Below are positions 18,243 to 27,302 of a stretch of DNA of 64,000 nucleotides, piece by piece (positions within the stretch are counted from its first letter, which is position 1; each line of letters opens with the position of its first letter). Origin of the DNA: Chlamydiota bacterium (GTDB taxonomy: Bacteria; Auribacterota; Tritonobacteria; UBA1439); contig JAAYCL010000020.1 of the NCBI GenBank assembly GCA_012729785.1, forward strand, positions 12,183 to 76,182, read 5' to 3'. Under the pieces are notes generated by a model, which was not told the DNA's origin, ran no database searches, and was given only the letters and a program-made list of their open reading frames with translations. Position numbers and translations under genes: made by a program.

Positions 18243-20499
18243 CGCGCCCGGTGGCGGCGTCGGGGCCGCGGCGAACGGAACGGAGGAGGGCGCAGAGGAG
18301 CAGCCCCGCCGCCAGCGCCGTCGCCGCCAGGCTCGTGCAGGCGCCCGCCGCGAACGACGCGGGCGCATAGCTGAATCGCACCCGGTGCGCGCCCTTCTTC
18401 AGGGGGACCGCCCTGAACAGGTAGTGGGCGCGGTGGATCGCCCCGGGGGCGCCGTCGACCGAGACCTTCCATCCGGGGAAGAATATCTCGGAGACGAACA
18501 GGAACGAGTCCCCGTCGGCGACCGTCTCGATGTCGATGCAGTCGGGGGTGTACCGCGCGACTCGGGCGCTCCCGCGCGTCGCCGGGGAGAAGTCGAACCC
18601 CTCCAGCCCCTCGGCGGACTCCAGCAACACCGTCGCCGCCGGATCGAACCCTTCGTCCCCCAGGATCTCCAATATCCGGGCCCGTTCGGGCACCAGTGCG
18701 AAACGCGGGACGATGAATGCCCGGGGGTAGAAATGCCTGCGGGCGGAGACCTGCATCCACACGGCGCCGTCCCGCCTGAACGGGGCGACATGGTACTTGA
18801 CGTTCATCAGGCCGCTCATCTTCGTGTCCAGATCGGGCAGGAGGAAAAACCTCGAGGTCGGCTGTATCCCGCCGAGGTCGTGGGAACCGGTGGCGTTGTA
18901 GATCAGGTAGCGGAGGGTGTCGGCCAGGATGGCCGGGCTGTAGCCGCCGATGTTCTGCAGGGAGTAGACCATCGGCAGGTTGAGGCCTATCCGCCTGTCG
19001 AGGATCGAGACGCGGTAGAGGCCCGGGTCGCGCTCGAAGAAATCGAATACGGGGGGCTTCGCGCCCGCCGCGGCCGCGTCGCCGAACCGGAGGTAGCCGC
19101 GGCCGAAGGAGAGGAGGTCGGCGAGCGCGAGGACGAGCAGGAGCGCCTTGAGCGGCCTGGGGCCGACCGCCCCGCCGGCCCGCAGGCGGAGGCACGCCAG
19201 GCAGGCGGCGAGCGGCAGGAGGAAGGCGCAGATCCCCCGGACGGCCCCCCCGGCGGAGGGCCCCGGCCCGTGGCCGCGGAGCGCGCATGCCGCCAGGGCC
19301 AGGCCGAAGAAGGCGAGGAAGGCGGCGCACACGGCTCCTCCCGGCCGCGGCGCGAGGCGGGAGGCGGGAGGCGTCCCGGCCGCCCGGTCCAGCGCGAGGG
19401 CCGAGAGCACCGACAGCGCCGTCATGTACGGGAGGAAGAACCTCAGCGGCAGTTGGAGCGCGGGGCGGAGCGGCGGGACGGCGGCGAGCAGGCGATGGAG
19501 CGGCGTCGCCTCCCCGAGCGCGGCGAGGAGCGAGAAGACGGCGAGGATGCCGTAGAACGCGGCGAGCCCCGTGCGCGCCCCGGTCGCGGCCAGCAGGGCG
19601 AGGAGGAACGGGACGGCGCCCGCGTAGATGCCCCCGGTCACCTCGTCGAGCTCGCCCTCGCCGGGGGCGAGCGCGGGCACGAGCAAAGCGGGGAGCCGTC
19701 GAGGGGAGAGGGAGAGCCCCGCGGTCCCGGGCGCGCCGGCGGTCGCCCGCAGCGAGTGACGGTACGCCTCCGCGAACGGGAGGAGTGCCACGGCGGCGAG
19801 CGCGGTTCCCAAGGCGACGACCGCGGCCCCGATGCGCACCCGCCGCGCCAGTTCCGCCCGGTTGCCGGCGAGCGCCGGGCCGCGGAGCAGGAAGAGGAGA
19901 TAGGCCCCGGCGGTGCAGAGGCCTATCAGCGCCATCTGCGGATGCCCGGCCAGGAACTGGAGCCCCACGGCGATGCCCGCGAAAGTCGGGTATGCGAGCC
20001 CGCGCCGCTCGGAGGCCCGCTGGACCAGGAGGAGGATCAGCGGCAGCCAGGCGCAGGAGGAGATGATCGAGAGCTGCTCCGTGTGTACGATGCTGAATCC
20101 GTTGTAGCCGAAGACGCAGGCGCCGAACAGGGACGAACCGCGTGAGATCCCGAGCCCGCGCAGGTACAGGTACATGAAGAGGGAGGCGAGGAAGAGGTGG
20201 AGGGCCGCGAAATGGGCGATCGCCCTGAAGATCGAGAGCGGGAGGAAGAGGAGGTTGAAAGGATAGAAGAGCGCGGTCTGTATCTCCGCGCCGCCCGGGA
20301 GCCCGGCGAAGATGTACGGGTCCCAGAGGGCGATGCGGCCATCCCGGTACATCCGCGCCGCGGCGGATCTGAACGGGTAGAAGAAGGAGAGATGGTCCTC
20401 GAAGAGGAGCGCCTGCGTTCCGAACGTCGCCGGGAAGAGGAGGAGATGCGGCAGCAGGAGCAGGAAGACGACGATGAGCGCCGCGGTGTACCTGTGCAT
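18187..20499 (-). CDS. YfhO-family large membrane protein
   Basis: 770-residue integral membrane protein with about 12 helices, then a large extracytoplasmic domain near the C-terminus (around residues 470-720) and a last helix. The opening (LFEDHLSFFYPFRSAAARMYRDG, then LPLSIFRAIAHF) and the closing FFPGWKVSVDG...VPLKKGAHRVRFSY are typical of the YfhO family, which is used or proposed in glycosylation of envelope polymers. The start is the ATG at 20499, 41 bases after the DUF2079 stop; the ribosome site is weak. Substrate is unknown. The same frame stays open far upstream, but that part covers the DUF2079 gene out of phase. Confidence 0.82.
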   Translation of the reverse strand: MHRYTAALIVVFLLLLPHLLLFPATFGTQALLFEDHLSFFYPFRSAAARMYRDGRIALWDPYIFAGLPGGAEIQTALFYPFNLLFLPLSIFRAIAHFAALHLFLASLFMYLYLRGLGISRGSSLFGACVFGYNGFSIVHTEQLSIISSCAWLPLILLLVQRASERRGLAYPTFAGIAVGLQFLAGHPQMALIGLCTAGAYLLFLLRGPALAGNRAELARRVRIGAAVVALGTALAAVALLPFAEAYRHSLRATAGAPGTAGLSLSPRRLPALLVPALAPGEGELDEVTGGIYAGAVPFLLALLAATGARTGLAAFYGILAVFSLLAALGEATPLHRLLAAVPPLRPALQLPLRFFLPYMTALSVLSALALDRAAGTPPASRLAPRPGGAVCAAFLAFFGLALAACALRGHGPGPSAGGAVRGICAFLLPLAACLACLRLRAGGAVGPRPLKALLLVLALADLLSFGRGYLRFGDAAAAGAKPPVFDFFERDPGLYRVSILDRRIGLNLPMVYSLQNIGGYSPAILADTLRYLIYNATGSHDLGGIQPTSRFFLLPDLDTKMSGLMNVKYHVAPFRRDGAVWMQVSARRHFYPRAFIVPRFALVPERARILEILGDEGFDPAATVLLESAEGLEGFDFSPATRGSARVARYTPDCIDIETVADGDSFLFVSEIFFPGWKVSVDGAPGAIHRAHYLFRAVPLKKGAHRVRFSYAPASFAAGACTSLAATALAAGLLLCALLRSVRRGPDAATGRVMPGTAPSPGRGTGGSPP

Positions 20500-20540
20500 T
20501 CGCGTCGCGCCCCGTGCGAAGACGAGGGGCGCCTCCCGGA

Positions 20541-22460
20541 TCAGAGCCGCACGTCGCCGAGCGAGAGCCACCCGTCGCGGGTGACGATGCCCGGCCTCGC
20601 GGCGAATTGTCGCACCCTGCAGGGGGGGAAGGTGTCGATCGGGAGCATCTGGAGCGAGTAGACGCCGCGGGGAAGATCCGGCGGGACGGCGACGAAGTGG
20701 CGCGCCTGTATCCGCTCCCCCTCCTCCCACTCCGAGGTGGGGTGGAGATGGTGGCAGATGCAGGCCACCTGGCGCAGCAGCTCCCCCCCCTCCGGCCCCC
20801 GCATCCTCAAAATCAGCGACAGATCCCCCCGGCCCGCGCCCGCGGCCTCCCAGAGGGAGCTGACGCGGATCTGGCGCATCCCCCGCGCCTCCTCCGGCGC
20901 GAGCTCCGCCTTTCTCAGGAGGAGGCCGTCGAACGCCGCCAGGATGCCTTCGCCACCGCCGCCCGGGGCGAGCCGCTCCCAGAGCGCGACCGCGTCGGGC
21001 GACCCGCGCCGGTACAGCGCGATCTGGCCGACGATGCGCACGAGGCCGAGTTCGTTCCGGGCCAGATACTCCCTGAAGCGCGCGGGGCTCCTGCGCGGGT
21101 CGTAGAATTTCACGAACGTGGTCGGGTCCCCGAAGTCGATCAAGGCGCACTGGATGTCGGCGCGCCCGGGGTAGGGGCTCGGGAGGTCGCCGAAACGCCC
21201 CGCGAGCACCCACGGGATCGAGTCGAGCTCCTTCCGGCTCGAGAGGGCGGTGAAGAAGCCGAAGTTCGTGGCCGCGGGGAGGCCGTCGGGGACGGCGCGC
21301 ACCAGCTCCCATTTCGCCGCGGCCATCGGGTCGGTCCGGGGAAGGCAGTCGACCGCCCCGCGCCAGGAGTCCGACAGGAGATGGAGCTGCGGCCCGAGGC
21401 GCCAGCTGAATCCGATCCCGGCGACCGCCAGGATCGCGGCCGCCGGACGCCGGAACGCGGCGGCGCCGAGGAGCCCCTGCAAACGCCTGAATCCCGCGAT
21501 CCCTGCGATGAAGACGAACGGGATGATCGGGGCGTTGTACTGGTAGATGATGTCGGCGACGTACGGTTTCGTGGCCAGCAGGTTGAGCAGGAGGGGGGGG
21601 AGGCAGAGGAACAGGGCGCCGGGGGCCAGGAGCGGGAGAAAGGCGAGGGGGGCGAAGAGCCGGAACAGGTAGAGGAGCTTGGCCGGCCGCAAGACGATCC
21701 CCAGGATCAGAAGCGGCCGGCGGACGATGTTCGCGGCCACCGCCCCCGCCGACCCGCCGGCCTCCGCGTAGAACGGGAGGAACGGCGAGGGGGCGCCCCC
21801 CCTGAGGTGCGGGGCGAGCCAGAAGAAGTAGGCGCAGAACCAGCCGATGCCCAGGCAGAGCGGCGCAACGGACCAGCGCAGTCCCCTCCGCTCCCAGAGC
21901 GCGCACGCGCCGAACGCGGCGGCGACGAACGCGATCTCCTCCCGGGTGCTCATCGCGACGACGAGGAAGGCGAGGAAGGGGCCGTAGCGCATCCGCCGGT
22001 AGAAGAGGTAGGCCCACGCGAGAAGGAAGGGGGCGAAGTTGACCGTATGGACGTGGAGCAGGGTGATATAGCCCAGCGGGGGATAGAGGAGGTAGAGCAG
22101 GAGGAAGAGGAGCGGCACGGCGCCGCCGCCGATCTCCCGCTTCGCGACGAGGTAGATCGGCCATCCCGCCAGCGCCAGGAAGAGGGTCTGAAGGCACAGG
22201 AGCATGAGCGGGGACTGCCAGAGTGCGTAGAGGGGGGAGAGGAGGAGGAGGAACAGGTACGCGTGGAAGCCGAGGATGTTGCCGCCGTGCAGCGAGGAGT
22301 AGCACAGGTCGCCGCGCAGGTTGTTCCAGGCGATCTGGTTCGCGGTCGCCGTGTCGAAGTCGTAGTAGCCGAACGCCAGGTATTTCTTGACGCAGAGGGG
22401 GACGAAGGCGGCGATGTAGAGGCAGAGCAGCGATACCGCGATCGTGTCGTATTTTTTCAA
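20541..22460 (-). CDS. DUF2079 multi-spanning membrane protein
   Basis: About 640-residue membrane protein of the DUF2079 group (resembling GT-C type glycosyltransferase scaffolds), with a first loop containing DFDTATANQIAWNNLRG and about 11-12 helices, followed by a soluble C-terminal part of about 200 residues. I start it at the TTG at 22460 (LKKYDTIAVS). A TTG at 22520 would give 20 more residues, but that triplet is the -35 of the promoter. Together with the YfhO-type gene downstream it probably handles lipid-linked sugars or another envelope glycan; that role is inferred from family and pairing. Confidence 0.8.
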   Translation of the reverse strand: MKKYDTIAVSLLCLYIAAFVPLCVKKYLAFGYYDFDTATANQIAWNNLRGDLCYSSLHGGNILGFHAYLFLLLLSPLYALWQSPLMLLCLQTLFLALAGWPIYLVAKREIGGGAVPLLFLLLYLLYPPLGYITLLHVHTVNFAPFLLAWAYLFYRRMRYGPFLAFLVVAMSTREEIAFVAAAFGACALWERRGLRWSVAPLCLGIGWFCAYFFWLAPHLRGGAPSPFLPFYAEAGGSAGAVAANIVRRPLLILGIVLRPAKLLYLFRLFAPLAFLPLLAPGALFLCLPPLLLNLLATKPYVADIIYQYNAPIIPFVFIAGIAGFRRLQGLLGAAAFRRPAAAILAVAGIGFSWRLGPQLHLLSDSWRGAVDCLPRTDPMAAAKWELVRAVPDGLPAATNFGFFTALSSRKELDSIPWVLAGRFGDLPSPYPGRADIQCALIDFGDPTTFVKFYDPRRSPARFREYLARNELGLVRIVGQIALYRRGSPDAVALWERLAPGGGGEGILAAFDGLLLRKAELAPEEARGMRQIRVSSLWEAAGAGRGDLSLILRMRGPEGGELLRQVACICHHLHPTSEWEEGERIQARHFVAVPPDLPRGVYSLQMLPIDTFPPCRVRQFAARPGIVTRDGWLSLGDVRL

Positions 22461-22491
22461 GGCGATCGCTCGGGACCGGCGAACCGTGGCA

Positions 22492-22520
22492 AGGGTAGCA
22501 CAGGGAGGGGAGGGGGGCAA
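22492..22520 (-). promoter_or_regulatory. Promoter of the DUF2079-YfhO pair
   Basis: Minus strand TTGCCC (22520-22515), 17 bases, TACCCT (22497-22492), preceded by TGC. It excludes the upstream TTG at 22520 as a start codon and supports a start near 22460 with a leader of about 25 bases. It is divergent from the walJ-like promoter 20 bases away. Confidence 0.5.
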
Positions 22521-22540
22521 GGGGCCCCGGGCGGGCTGTT

Positions 22541-22569
22541 TTGAACCGGCGCCGCAAAGATGCTATCCT
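22541..22569 (+). promoter_or_regulatory. Promoter of the WalJ-like hydrolase gene
   Basis: TTGAAC (22541-22546), exactly 17 bases, TATCCT (22564-22569), preceded by TGC. The -10 is 12 bases before the ATG and no ribosome site is seen between them. Confidence 0.65.
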
Positions 22570-22581
22570 TCGGGCGTCCGC

Positions 22582-23358
22582 ATGAAGATCTGCATCCTCG
22601 GCAGCGGGAGTTCAGGCAACTCCATCTACATGGAGAGCGGCGGCTTCCCCCTCCTCGTCGACGCGGGGCTGAGCCGGCGGGCGCTCGCGGCGCGTCTCCT
22701 CTCGATCGGCGTCGAGATCGAATCGATCCGGGCCGTGCTGGTGAGCCACGAGCACGGCGACCATGTGCGGGGGCTGCCGGCGCTGCACCGGGCGCACGGC
22801 GTCGCCGTACACCTGAACCGCCTGACGGCGAGCGGCCTGCTCGGCCGGGATTTTCCCGCGGCGGCGTTCAACTACTTCAAAACCGGCGTGGATTTCCGCG
22901 TCGGGCCGTTCACGGTGCACCCGTTTCCGGTTCCGCACGACGCGCTCGACCCGGTCGGCTTCGTCGTTTCCGCGGCGGGATGCCGTGTGGGCATCGCGAC
23001 GGATCTCGGGCATCCGTCCCCCCGGGTGATGGAGCGCCTCAAGAACTGCCGTGCGCTTATCCTCGAGTCCAATCACGATCCGATCCTCCTCGAAAACTCC
23101 GACCGCCCCCGGTCGGTGAAGGAGCGGATCCTGGGCGAAATGGGGCACCTGTCGAACCGCTCCGCCGCCGCGCTGCTCGCGGAGGTCGCCTCGGAGGCGC
23201 TCCAGGACATCTTTCTCGCGCACCTCTCCGAGGAGTGCAACCGGCCCGAGTTGGCGCGCATGAGCGCCGTGCAAGCCGCGAGGGGGAACGGTTTCGGCCA
23301 TGTCGCCGTGCGCCTTTCCTGGGCCGACCGCGCGAGCGAGGTGCTGGAGTACGACTGA
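22582..23358 (+). CDS. MBL-fold metallohydrolase, WalJ/YycJ type
   Basis: Metallo-beta-lactamase fold protein of 258 residues. The N-terminus KICILGSGSSGNSIYME and the metal motif SHEHGDHVRGL (HxHxDH), then PHDALDP, ATDLGH and LESNHDP match the YycJ/WalJ group, thought to be 5'-to-3' DNA exonucleases linked to cell-wall regulation or mismatch repair in some bacteria. The ATG at 22582 gives the expected N-terminus; the frame stays open upstream across the promoter. Transcribed alone. The actual substrate is not visible from sequence. Confidence 0.88.
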   Translation: MKICILGSGSSGNSIYMESGGFPLLVDAGLSRRALAARLLSIGVEIESIRAVLVSHEHGDHVRGLPALHRAHGVAVHLNRLTASGLLGRDFPAAAFNYFKTGVDFRVGPFTVHPFPVPHDALDPVGFVVSAAGCRVGIATDLGHPSPRVMERLKNCRALILESNHDPILLENSDRPRSVKERILGEMGHLSNRSAAALLAEVASEALQDIFLAHLSEECNRPELARMSAVQAARGNGFGHVAVRLSWADRASEVLEYD

Positions 23359-23382
23359 GGGGGATCGGGTCGGATTATCCCC

Positions 23383-23410
23383 TTGCGGTGCGCCGCAGGC
23401 GTGCTATACT
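23383..23410 (+). promoter_or_regulatory. Promoter of the OB-fold/TctA/YdjM module
   Basis: TTGCGG (23383-23388), 16 bases, TATACT (23405-23410), preceded by TGC. The leader to the first gene is unusually long (about 190 bases) and contains the large hairpin at 23502-23544. Confidence 0.6.
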
Positions 23411-23501
23411 TTTCGCGTGCGATTTCACGCGCCGGCGCGGCGCCGCGGGATCCCTTCCAGGGGTGATCATGCGCGACGACGTAGGAAGCGGCGGAGACCC
23501 G

Positions 23502-23544
23502 GATGCGCGGGACAGGCGGCGTTGCGCCGCCTGTCCCGCGCATC
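23502..23544 (+). repeat. Perfect 20-bp inverted repeat in a leader (hairpin)
   Basis: Arms 23502-23521 and 23525-23544 are perfect complements with a 3-base loop. It sits in the 5' leader of the OB-fold gene, 134 bases after the -10. No T-tract follows, so it does not look like an ordinary intrinsic terminator. A 43-codon open frame (ATG 23469, stop overlapping the ATG at 23597) runs through it and could be a leader peptide or chance. Confidence 0.7.
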
Positions 23545-23605
23545 GTGCTTTGCGGACGGAGCGGCGAGCAACGCGGCCGTACACCAGAAAGGGAGGATGA
23601 CGCCG

Positions 23606-24517
23606 ATGCAAGAGCAGAAGCAGCCGAACGTGTGTCCCGATCCCCAGAAGGCGCTCCTCGACGAGGTGCTCTGCCCGGGGTGCGGCAAGTTCGTCGGCGC
23701 CTACGAGAAGTGCCCGTACTGCGGGACCGAGATGAAGAAGCGGATGAGCATCATCTTCTTCAAGCGCGCGGCGCTCGTCCTTGCCTTCGGGGGCCTCGCC
23801 CTCCTCTGGTTCACCGCCACGAAGATGCAGCCGCCGCTCATCAGGATCGGCGACGTCGACGAGAAGGATCCCAACAGCGCCCGCTACAACAACGCCGTCG
23901 TCGAGGTGCGGGGCACCGTCGAGAGCGTCCGGACGACGGGCAGGGACGGCATCTCGTTCGAGATCGACGACGGGACCGGCAACATCAAGGCGCAGGCGTT
24001 CCGCGGGCGGGAGGTGATGCGGCAGACGGGCAACACCCCCCACGTCGGGGACCAGGTCGCGGTGGTCGGCTCGATCCAGCTCACCGACAAGTACGGCACC
24101 TCGCTGATGATCAACATACCCGAGAAGGTGAAGGTCACCCCCGCCAAGGCCGAGAAGGTCCTGCTCGAGCGGATCACGCTCGACCGGAAGGGGGCGCTCG
24201 TCGAGGCGACCGGCGAGATCGTGATCGCCCGCAGGAGCGGGGACGACATCTTCCTGACCATCGGCGACGCGACCGGCCTCGTCGAGGTCCCGCTCTTCGG
24301 CCGCACCATCAGGTACGCCAAGAACAAGGAGCGCTTCAGCACCGTCGGCAGGGAGATCACGGTCATCGGTACGATCGGTGAGTACCGGGGCCGCCCCCAG
24401 ATCACCATCCGCGACGTGGAGGAGATCGTCACGCTCGCCGAGGACACCATCCCGACCGACAAGATCCCCGGCCGCGAGGAGGCGGTCAAGAAGGCCGCGG
24501 AGCTCGAGTCGAAATAG
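23606..24517 (+). CDS. Membrane-anchored zinc-ribbon protein with OB-fold domains
   Basis: 303 residues. Order: a zinc ribbon (CPGCGKF...CPYCGTE, around residues 19-40), one membrane helix (around 50-68, FFKRAALVLAFGGLALLWF), then two beta-rich OB-fold-like domains (DGISFEIDDGTGNIKAQAF and DDIFLTIGDATGLVEVPLF, the tRNA_anti-type nucleic-acid-binding pattern). The ATG at 23606 has GGGAGG 9 bases upstream; an ATG at 23597 abuts that site directly. Topology suggests the ribbon is cytoplasmic and the OB domains are outside, so binding of nucleic acid is not assured. First gene of a three-gene unit. Confidence 0.78.
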   Translation: MQEQKQPNVCPDPQKALLDEVLCPGCGKFVGAYEKCPYCGTEMKKRMSIIFFKRAALVLAFGGLALLWFTATKMQPPLIRIGDVDEKDPNSARYNNAVVEVRGTVESVRTTGRDGISFEIDDGTGNIKAQAFRGREVMRQTGNTPHVGDQVAVVGSIQLTDKYGTSLMINIPEKVKVTPAKAEKVLLERITLDRKGALVEATGEIVIARRSGDDIFLTIGDATGLVEVPLFGRTIRYAKNKERFSTVGREITVIGTIGEYRGRPQITIRDVEEIVTLAEDTIPTDKIPGREEAVKKAAELESK

Positions 24518-24593
24518 CCCGCCCCCGCGGCCAGCGCCGGGGCCGTCCCGGGCGCGCCGCGGAGGACCCGTGGACACGGCGGAGGACTGACTG

Positions 24594-25922
24594 ATGGATA
24601 CGATCGCGGCGCTCCAGATACTCTTCTACACCGTCCTCGGGACGGTCATCGGGGGCGTCCTCTCGATGCTCCCCTCGCTGCACATCTTCAACGTCAGCGG
24701 GATCGCGCTCCTCATCTGGATGAAGTGGCCGTTCCTGATGCCCGAGCTGGCGCTCCCGGCGTTCTTTATGGCGATGCTGGTGGCGTGGGCCAACATCAAC
24801 ACCATCCCCTCGATGTTCATCGGGGCCCCCGACGAATCGGCGGTCTTCGTGGTGCTGCCGGGGCAGAAGTACATGCTGCAGGGGCGCGGCTTCGAGGCGG
24901 CGATCCTCACCGGGGTCGGCTCGCTCGGGGCCATCTTCATGATGGTGCTCCTCACGCCGTTCCTCTATCGCGCGATGCCGGTCATCAAGAACATCCGGAG
25001 CGATAACCTGGCCTGGATCATGCTCCTCTTCATCATCTACATGCTGATGAGCGAATGGCCCAAGGGGACCGGGCTGGGCAAGACCACCTGGGAGCGGTTC
25101 AAGTGGGCGTGGGCCAACCTCATCTCCGGGATCACCACCTTCGCCCTTTCGGCCTTTCTCGGTTTCATCATCCTGAACCGGACCATGGTCCCGCTCGACA
25201 TGAGTTTCCAGGGGATCATGCCGGTCTTCGTCGGGCTCTTCGCGGTGGCGGGGATCATCCAGAACCTCGTCTCCAAGCAGAAGGTGCCGCCCCAGCACGA
25301 GGCCACGTCGATCGACGTGGACTACCGCCTCCTCGGGAAGGGGATCTTCGCCGGGACGATCGGCGGCGGGCTCGCGGCGACCATCCCCGCCGTCACGGGC
25401 GGCATCGGCGGCATCATCGCGGGGCACGCCACCGGGCAGCGCGACGACCGCATCTTCGTCATCTCGCAGGGGGTCTCGAAGACGATCTACTACGTCGGGG
25501 CGTTTCTCCTCTTCTTCGTCCCGACGCTCCAGCTCTCCCGCGGCGGGATGACGATCATCCTGAAGCCGCTCTTTACCCCCTACACCAACCAGGAATATTT
25601 CAGCATCCTCTCGGTGATCATGATCAGCGGCGCGTTGAGCTTTTTGATGATGTTCCCGCTGACGCGCTGGACCATCCGCCTCATCACGCGGGTCGACTAC
25701 CATGTCCTCCTCTGGGGCGCCCTCGGCCTCTGCTGCCTCATCGTCGGGGGGCTCTGCGGCTGGATGGGGCTCTTTCTGATGATCGTCTCGACCGGCATCG
25801 GCCTCATCCCCGCGTTCTACCACTCGCGCAAGAGCAACTGCATGGCGGTGCTCCTCGTCTGGATGGTGCTCAGCATGAGCGGGCACGGGCCGGCGATACT
25901 GAGGTTCTTCCGTCTCGACTGA
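24594..25922 (+). CDS. TctA-like (archaeal DUF112-type) multi-spanning permease
   Basis: 442-residue membrane protein with about 11-12 helices. The N-terminal GTVIGGVLSMLPSLH segment and the central IPAVTGGIGGIIAGHATG fit the TctA family (large permease of tripartite tricarboxylate transporters) and look most like its DUF112 branch, known mainly from archaea. No TctB or TctC partner is nearby, so ordinary tripartite transport is unlikely. It lies between the OB-fold gene (76 bases) and the YdjM-like gene (30 bases) and is presumably co-transcribed. Substrate unknown. Confidence 0.72.
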   Translation: MDTIAALQILFYTVLGTVIGGVLSMLPSLHIFNVSGIALLIWMKWPFLMPELALPAFFMAMLVAWANINTIPSMFIGAPDESAVFVVLPGQKYMLQGRGFEAAILTGVGSLGAIFMMVLLTPFLYRAMPVIKNIRSDNLAWIMLLFIIYMLMSEWPKGTGLGKTTWERFKWAWANLISGITTFALSAFLGFIILNRTMVPLDMSFQGIMPVFVGLFAVAGIIQNLVSKQKVPPQHEATSIDVDYRLLGKGIFAGTIGGGLAATIPAVTGGIGGIIAGHATGQRDDRIFVISQGVSKTIYYVGAFLLFFVPTLQLSRGGMTIILKPLFTPYTNQEYFSILSVIMISGALSFLMMFPLTRWTIRLITRVDYHVLLWGALGLCCLIVGGLCGWMGLFLMIVSTGIGLIPAFYHSRKSNCMAVLLVWMVLSMSGHGPAILRFFRLD

Positions 25923-25952
25923 GAAAGCGCACACACAGGAGGCCAGGCTGCG

Positions 25953-27044
25953 ATGAAAGGTCTGACGCATTTCATAAGCGGCGTCGCGATGGGGTCGTTC
26001 ATCCCGGCCGCCGTCCGGATGGCCAACAACAAGATCGACAACTCCCTCATCCTCGGGCTCGGGGGGCTCTTCGGCATCATGCCCGACACCCTCGACTTCA
26101 AGGTGGGGCAGTTCTTCTCCCAGGCCGACTACGACGTCGACGTCGACCCGAACAACCTGAACCCGCAGGATATGGCGGAGCAGATCGCCAAGGGGATCAA
26201 CGACGCGTGGGAGACGGGGCGGTACGTGAAGGTCCAGCTCTACCCGATCCGCCTCGGCGTGGATCTGTGGCGGCAGTACGTGGTCAAGTTCGACGGGGAG
26301 AAGAACGAGGTGGTCGTGGTGATCAACGAGATCGTCAACACCTCGCAGACCCCGTACCTCGGCACCGCGCCCAAGACCAACCGCGTCGGCCGCTGCCGCG
26401 TGAAGGGGAAGATGCTGGAGACGCACGGCAAGCCGTCGGTGGTGGATATCATGAGCGGGCCGCAGTTCGGCTTCATCAAGCGGGCGGGGCAGGTCGAGGT
26501 CGAGTTCCTGCCCTGGCACCGGACCTGGAGCCACAGCTACGTCCTCGGCTTCATCCTCTCCTCCGTCGTCTGGGTCCTCGCCTCGCTCGTCGCCGGCTGG
26601 GATAAGGGGTGGCTCTACGGCCTCGTCGCCTTCCTCGGCTACGCCATCCACATCACCGAGGACCTCACCGGCCACATGGGCGGAAGCCTCCTCTGGCCGT
26701 TCCAGAAGGACCGGACCAACGGGCTCTGCCTCTTCAAGGCAAGCAACCCGCACGCCAACTTCACCGTCGACTACATCGCGGTGACGCTGCTCCTCTTCAA
26801 CCTGAACCGTTTCGCCCCGAGGCCGTACTTCGCGATGGGGGCGTGGCAGTACCTCCTCTACGTCATCGCCATCCCGCTCGTCATCTACGGGCTGATCACC
26901 AAGATCTTCGGCGAGAGGAAGGGCGAGGCGAAGAAGGAGGGGGAGATCTCCGCGGAGAAGGCGCTCGCCGAGCATCTGAAGCAGTCCAACGAGGAGATGC
27001 TCTACGAGGCTGAGGACGCGCTCCTCGGGGACGTCCAACGGTAG
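25953..27044 (+). CDS. YdjM-like membrane-bound metal-dependent hydrolase
   Basis: 363-residue membrane protein of the YdjM/LexA-regulated hydrolase family. Conserved polar motifs are present: LTHFISG at the N-terminus, IMPDTLDF, the HRTWSHS box and GYAIHITEDLTGHMGGS. An insertion of about 130 residues lies between the PD and HRxxSHS motifs, making it longer than E. coli YdjM. A charged coiled C-terminal tail follows the last helix. The RBS is AGGAGG. Its end is followed by a strong terminator, so it closes the three-gene unit. The hydrolysed substrate is unknown for the family. Confidence 0.8.
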   Translation: MKGLTHFISGVAMGSFIPAAVRMANNKIDNSLILGLGGLFGIMPDTLDFKVGQFFSQADYDVDVDPNNLNPQDMAEQIAKGINDAWETGRYVKVQLYPIRLGVDLWRQYVVKFDGEKNEVVVVINEIVNTSQTPYLGTAPKTNRVGRCRVKGKMLETHGKPSVVDIMSGPQFGFIKRAGQVEVEFLPWHRTWSHSYVLGFILSSVVWVLASLVAGWDKGWLYGLVAFLGYAIHITEDLTGHMGGSLLWPFQKDRTNGLCLFKASNPHANFTVDYIAVTLLLFNLNRFAPRPYFAMGAWQYLLYVIAIPLVIYGLITKIFGERKGEAKKEGEISAEKALAEHLKQSNEEMLYEAEDALLGDVQR

Positions 27045-27066
27045 CTTCTTCGCCGCAGTGCCGGGG

Positions 27067-27126
27067 CCGGGCATGCATCCCCGCGCGGGCCGCCGCGCCG
27101 GGGGAGGATGCCCGGTTCGTTTTTTA
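27067..27126 (+). terminator. Intrinsic terminator after the YdjM-like gene
   Basis: Stem of 8 bp (27067-27074 with 27108-27115) closed further by CCCC/GGGG inside, then a T-rich tract (six T's at about 27120-27125, continuing AT-rich to 27136). The remaining 27127-27302 is GC-rich without a gene or clear motif. Confidence 0.75.
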
Positions 27127-27302
27127 ATATATTTTTGAACGAACGCCCGCCGGCGTCGTCGAAACATCCGAAGAGGACCGATCGGGCGGGCGACCCCCTC
27201 GCGGGCGCGCCCGGTCGCCGGTGCGGCGGCCTCTCCGTCCGGTCCCCGGCCGTCCTCGAGCCCGGCCGCGGGGAGGGAGTGGCTCGCGCGGCCGGCGCGT
27301 CT

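Noticed and set aside
22461-22520. TTG at 22520 as start of the DUF2079 protein
   Set aside because: The triplet is the -35 of a good promoter whose -10 lies at 22497-22492, so it would not be in the mRNA; the extra residues are not membrane-protein-like.
23469-23600. 43-codon frame as a confirmed gene
   Set aside because: It has a GGGGTGATC-type weak ribosome site and runs through the hairpin; composition is not convincing, so it is only mentioned in the leader.
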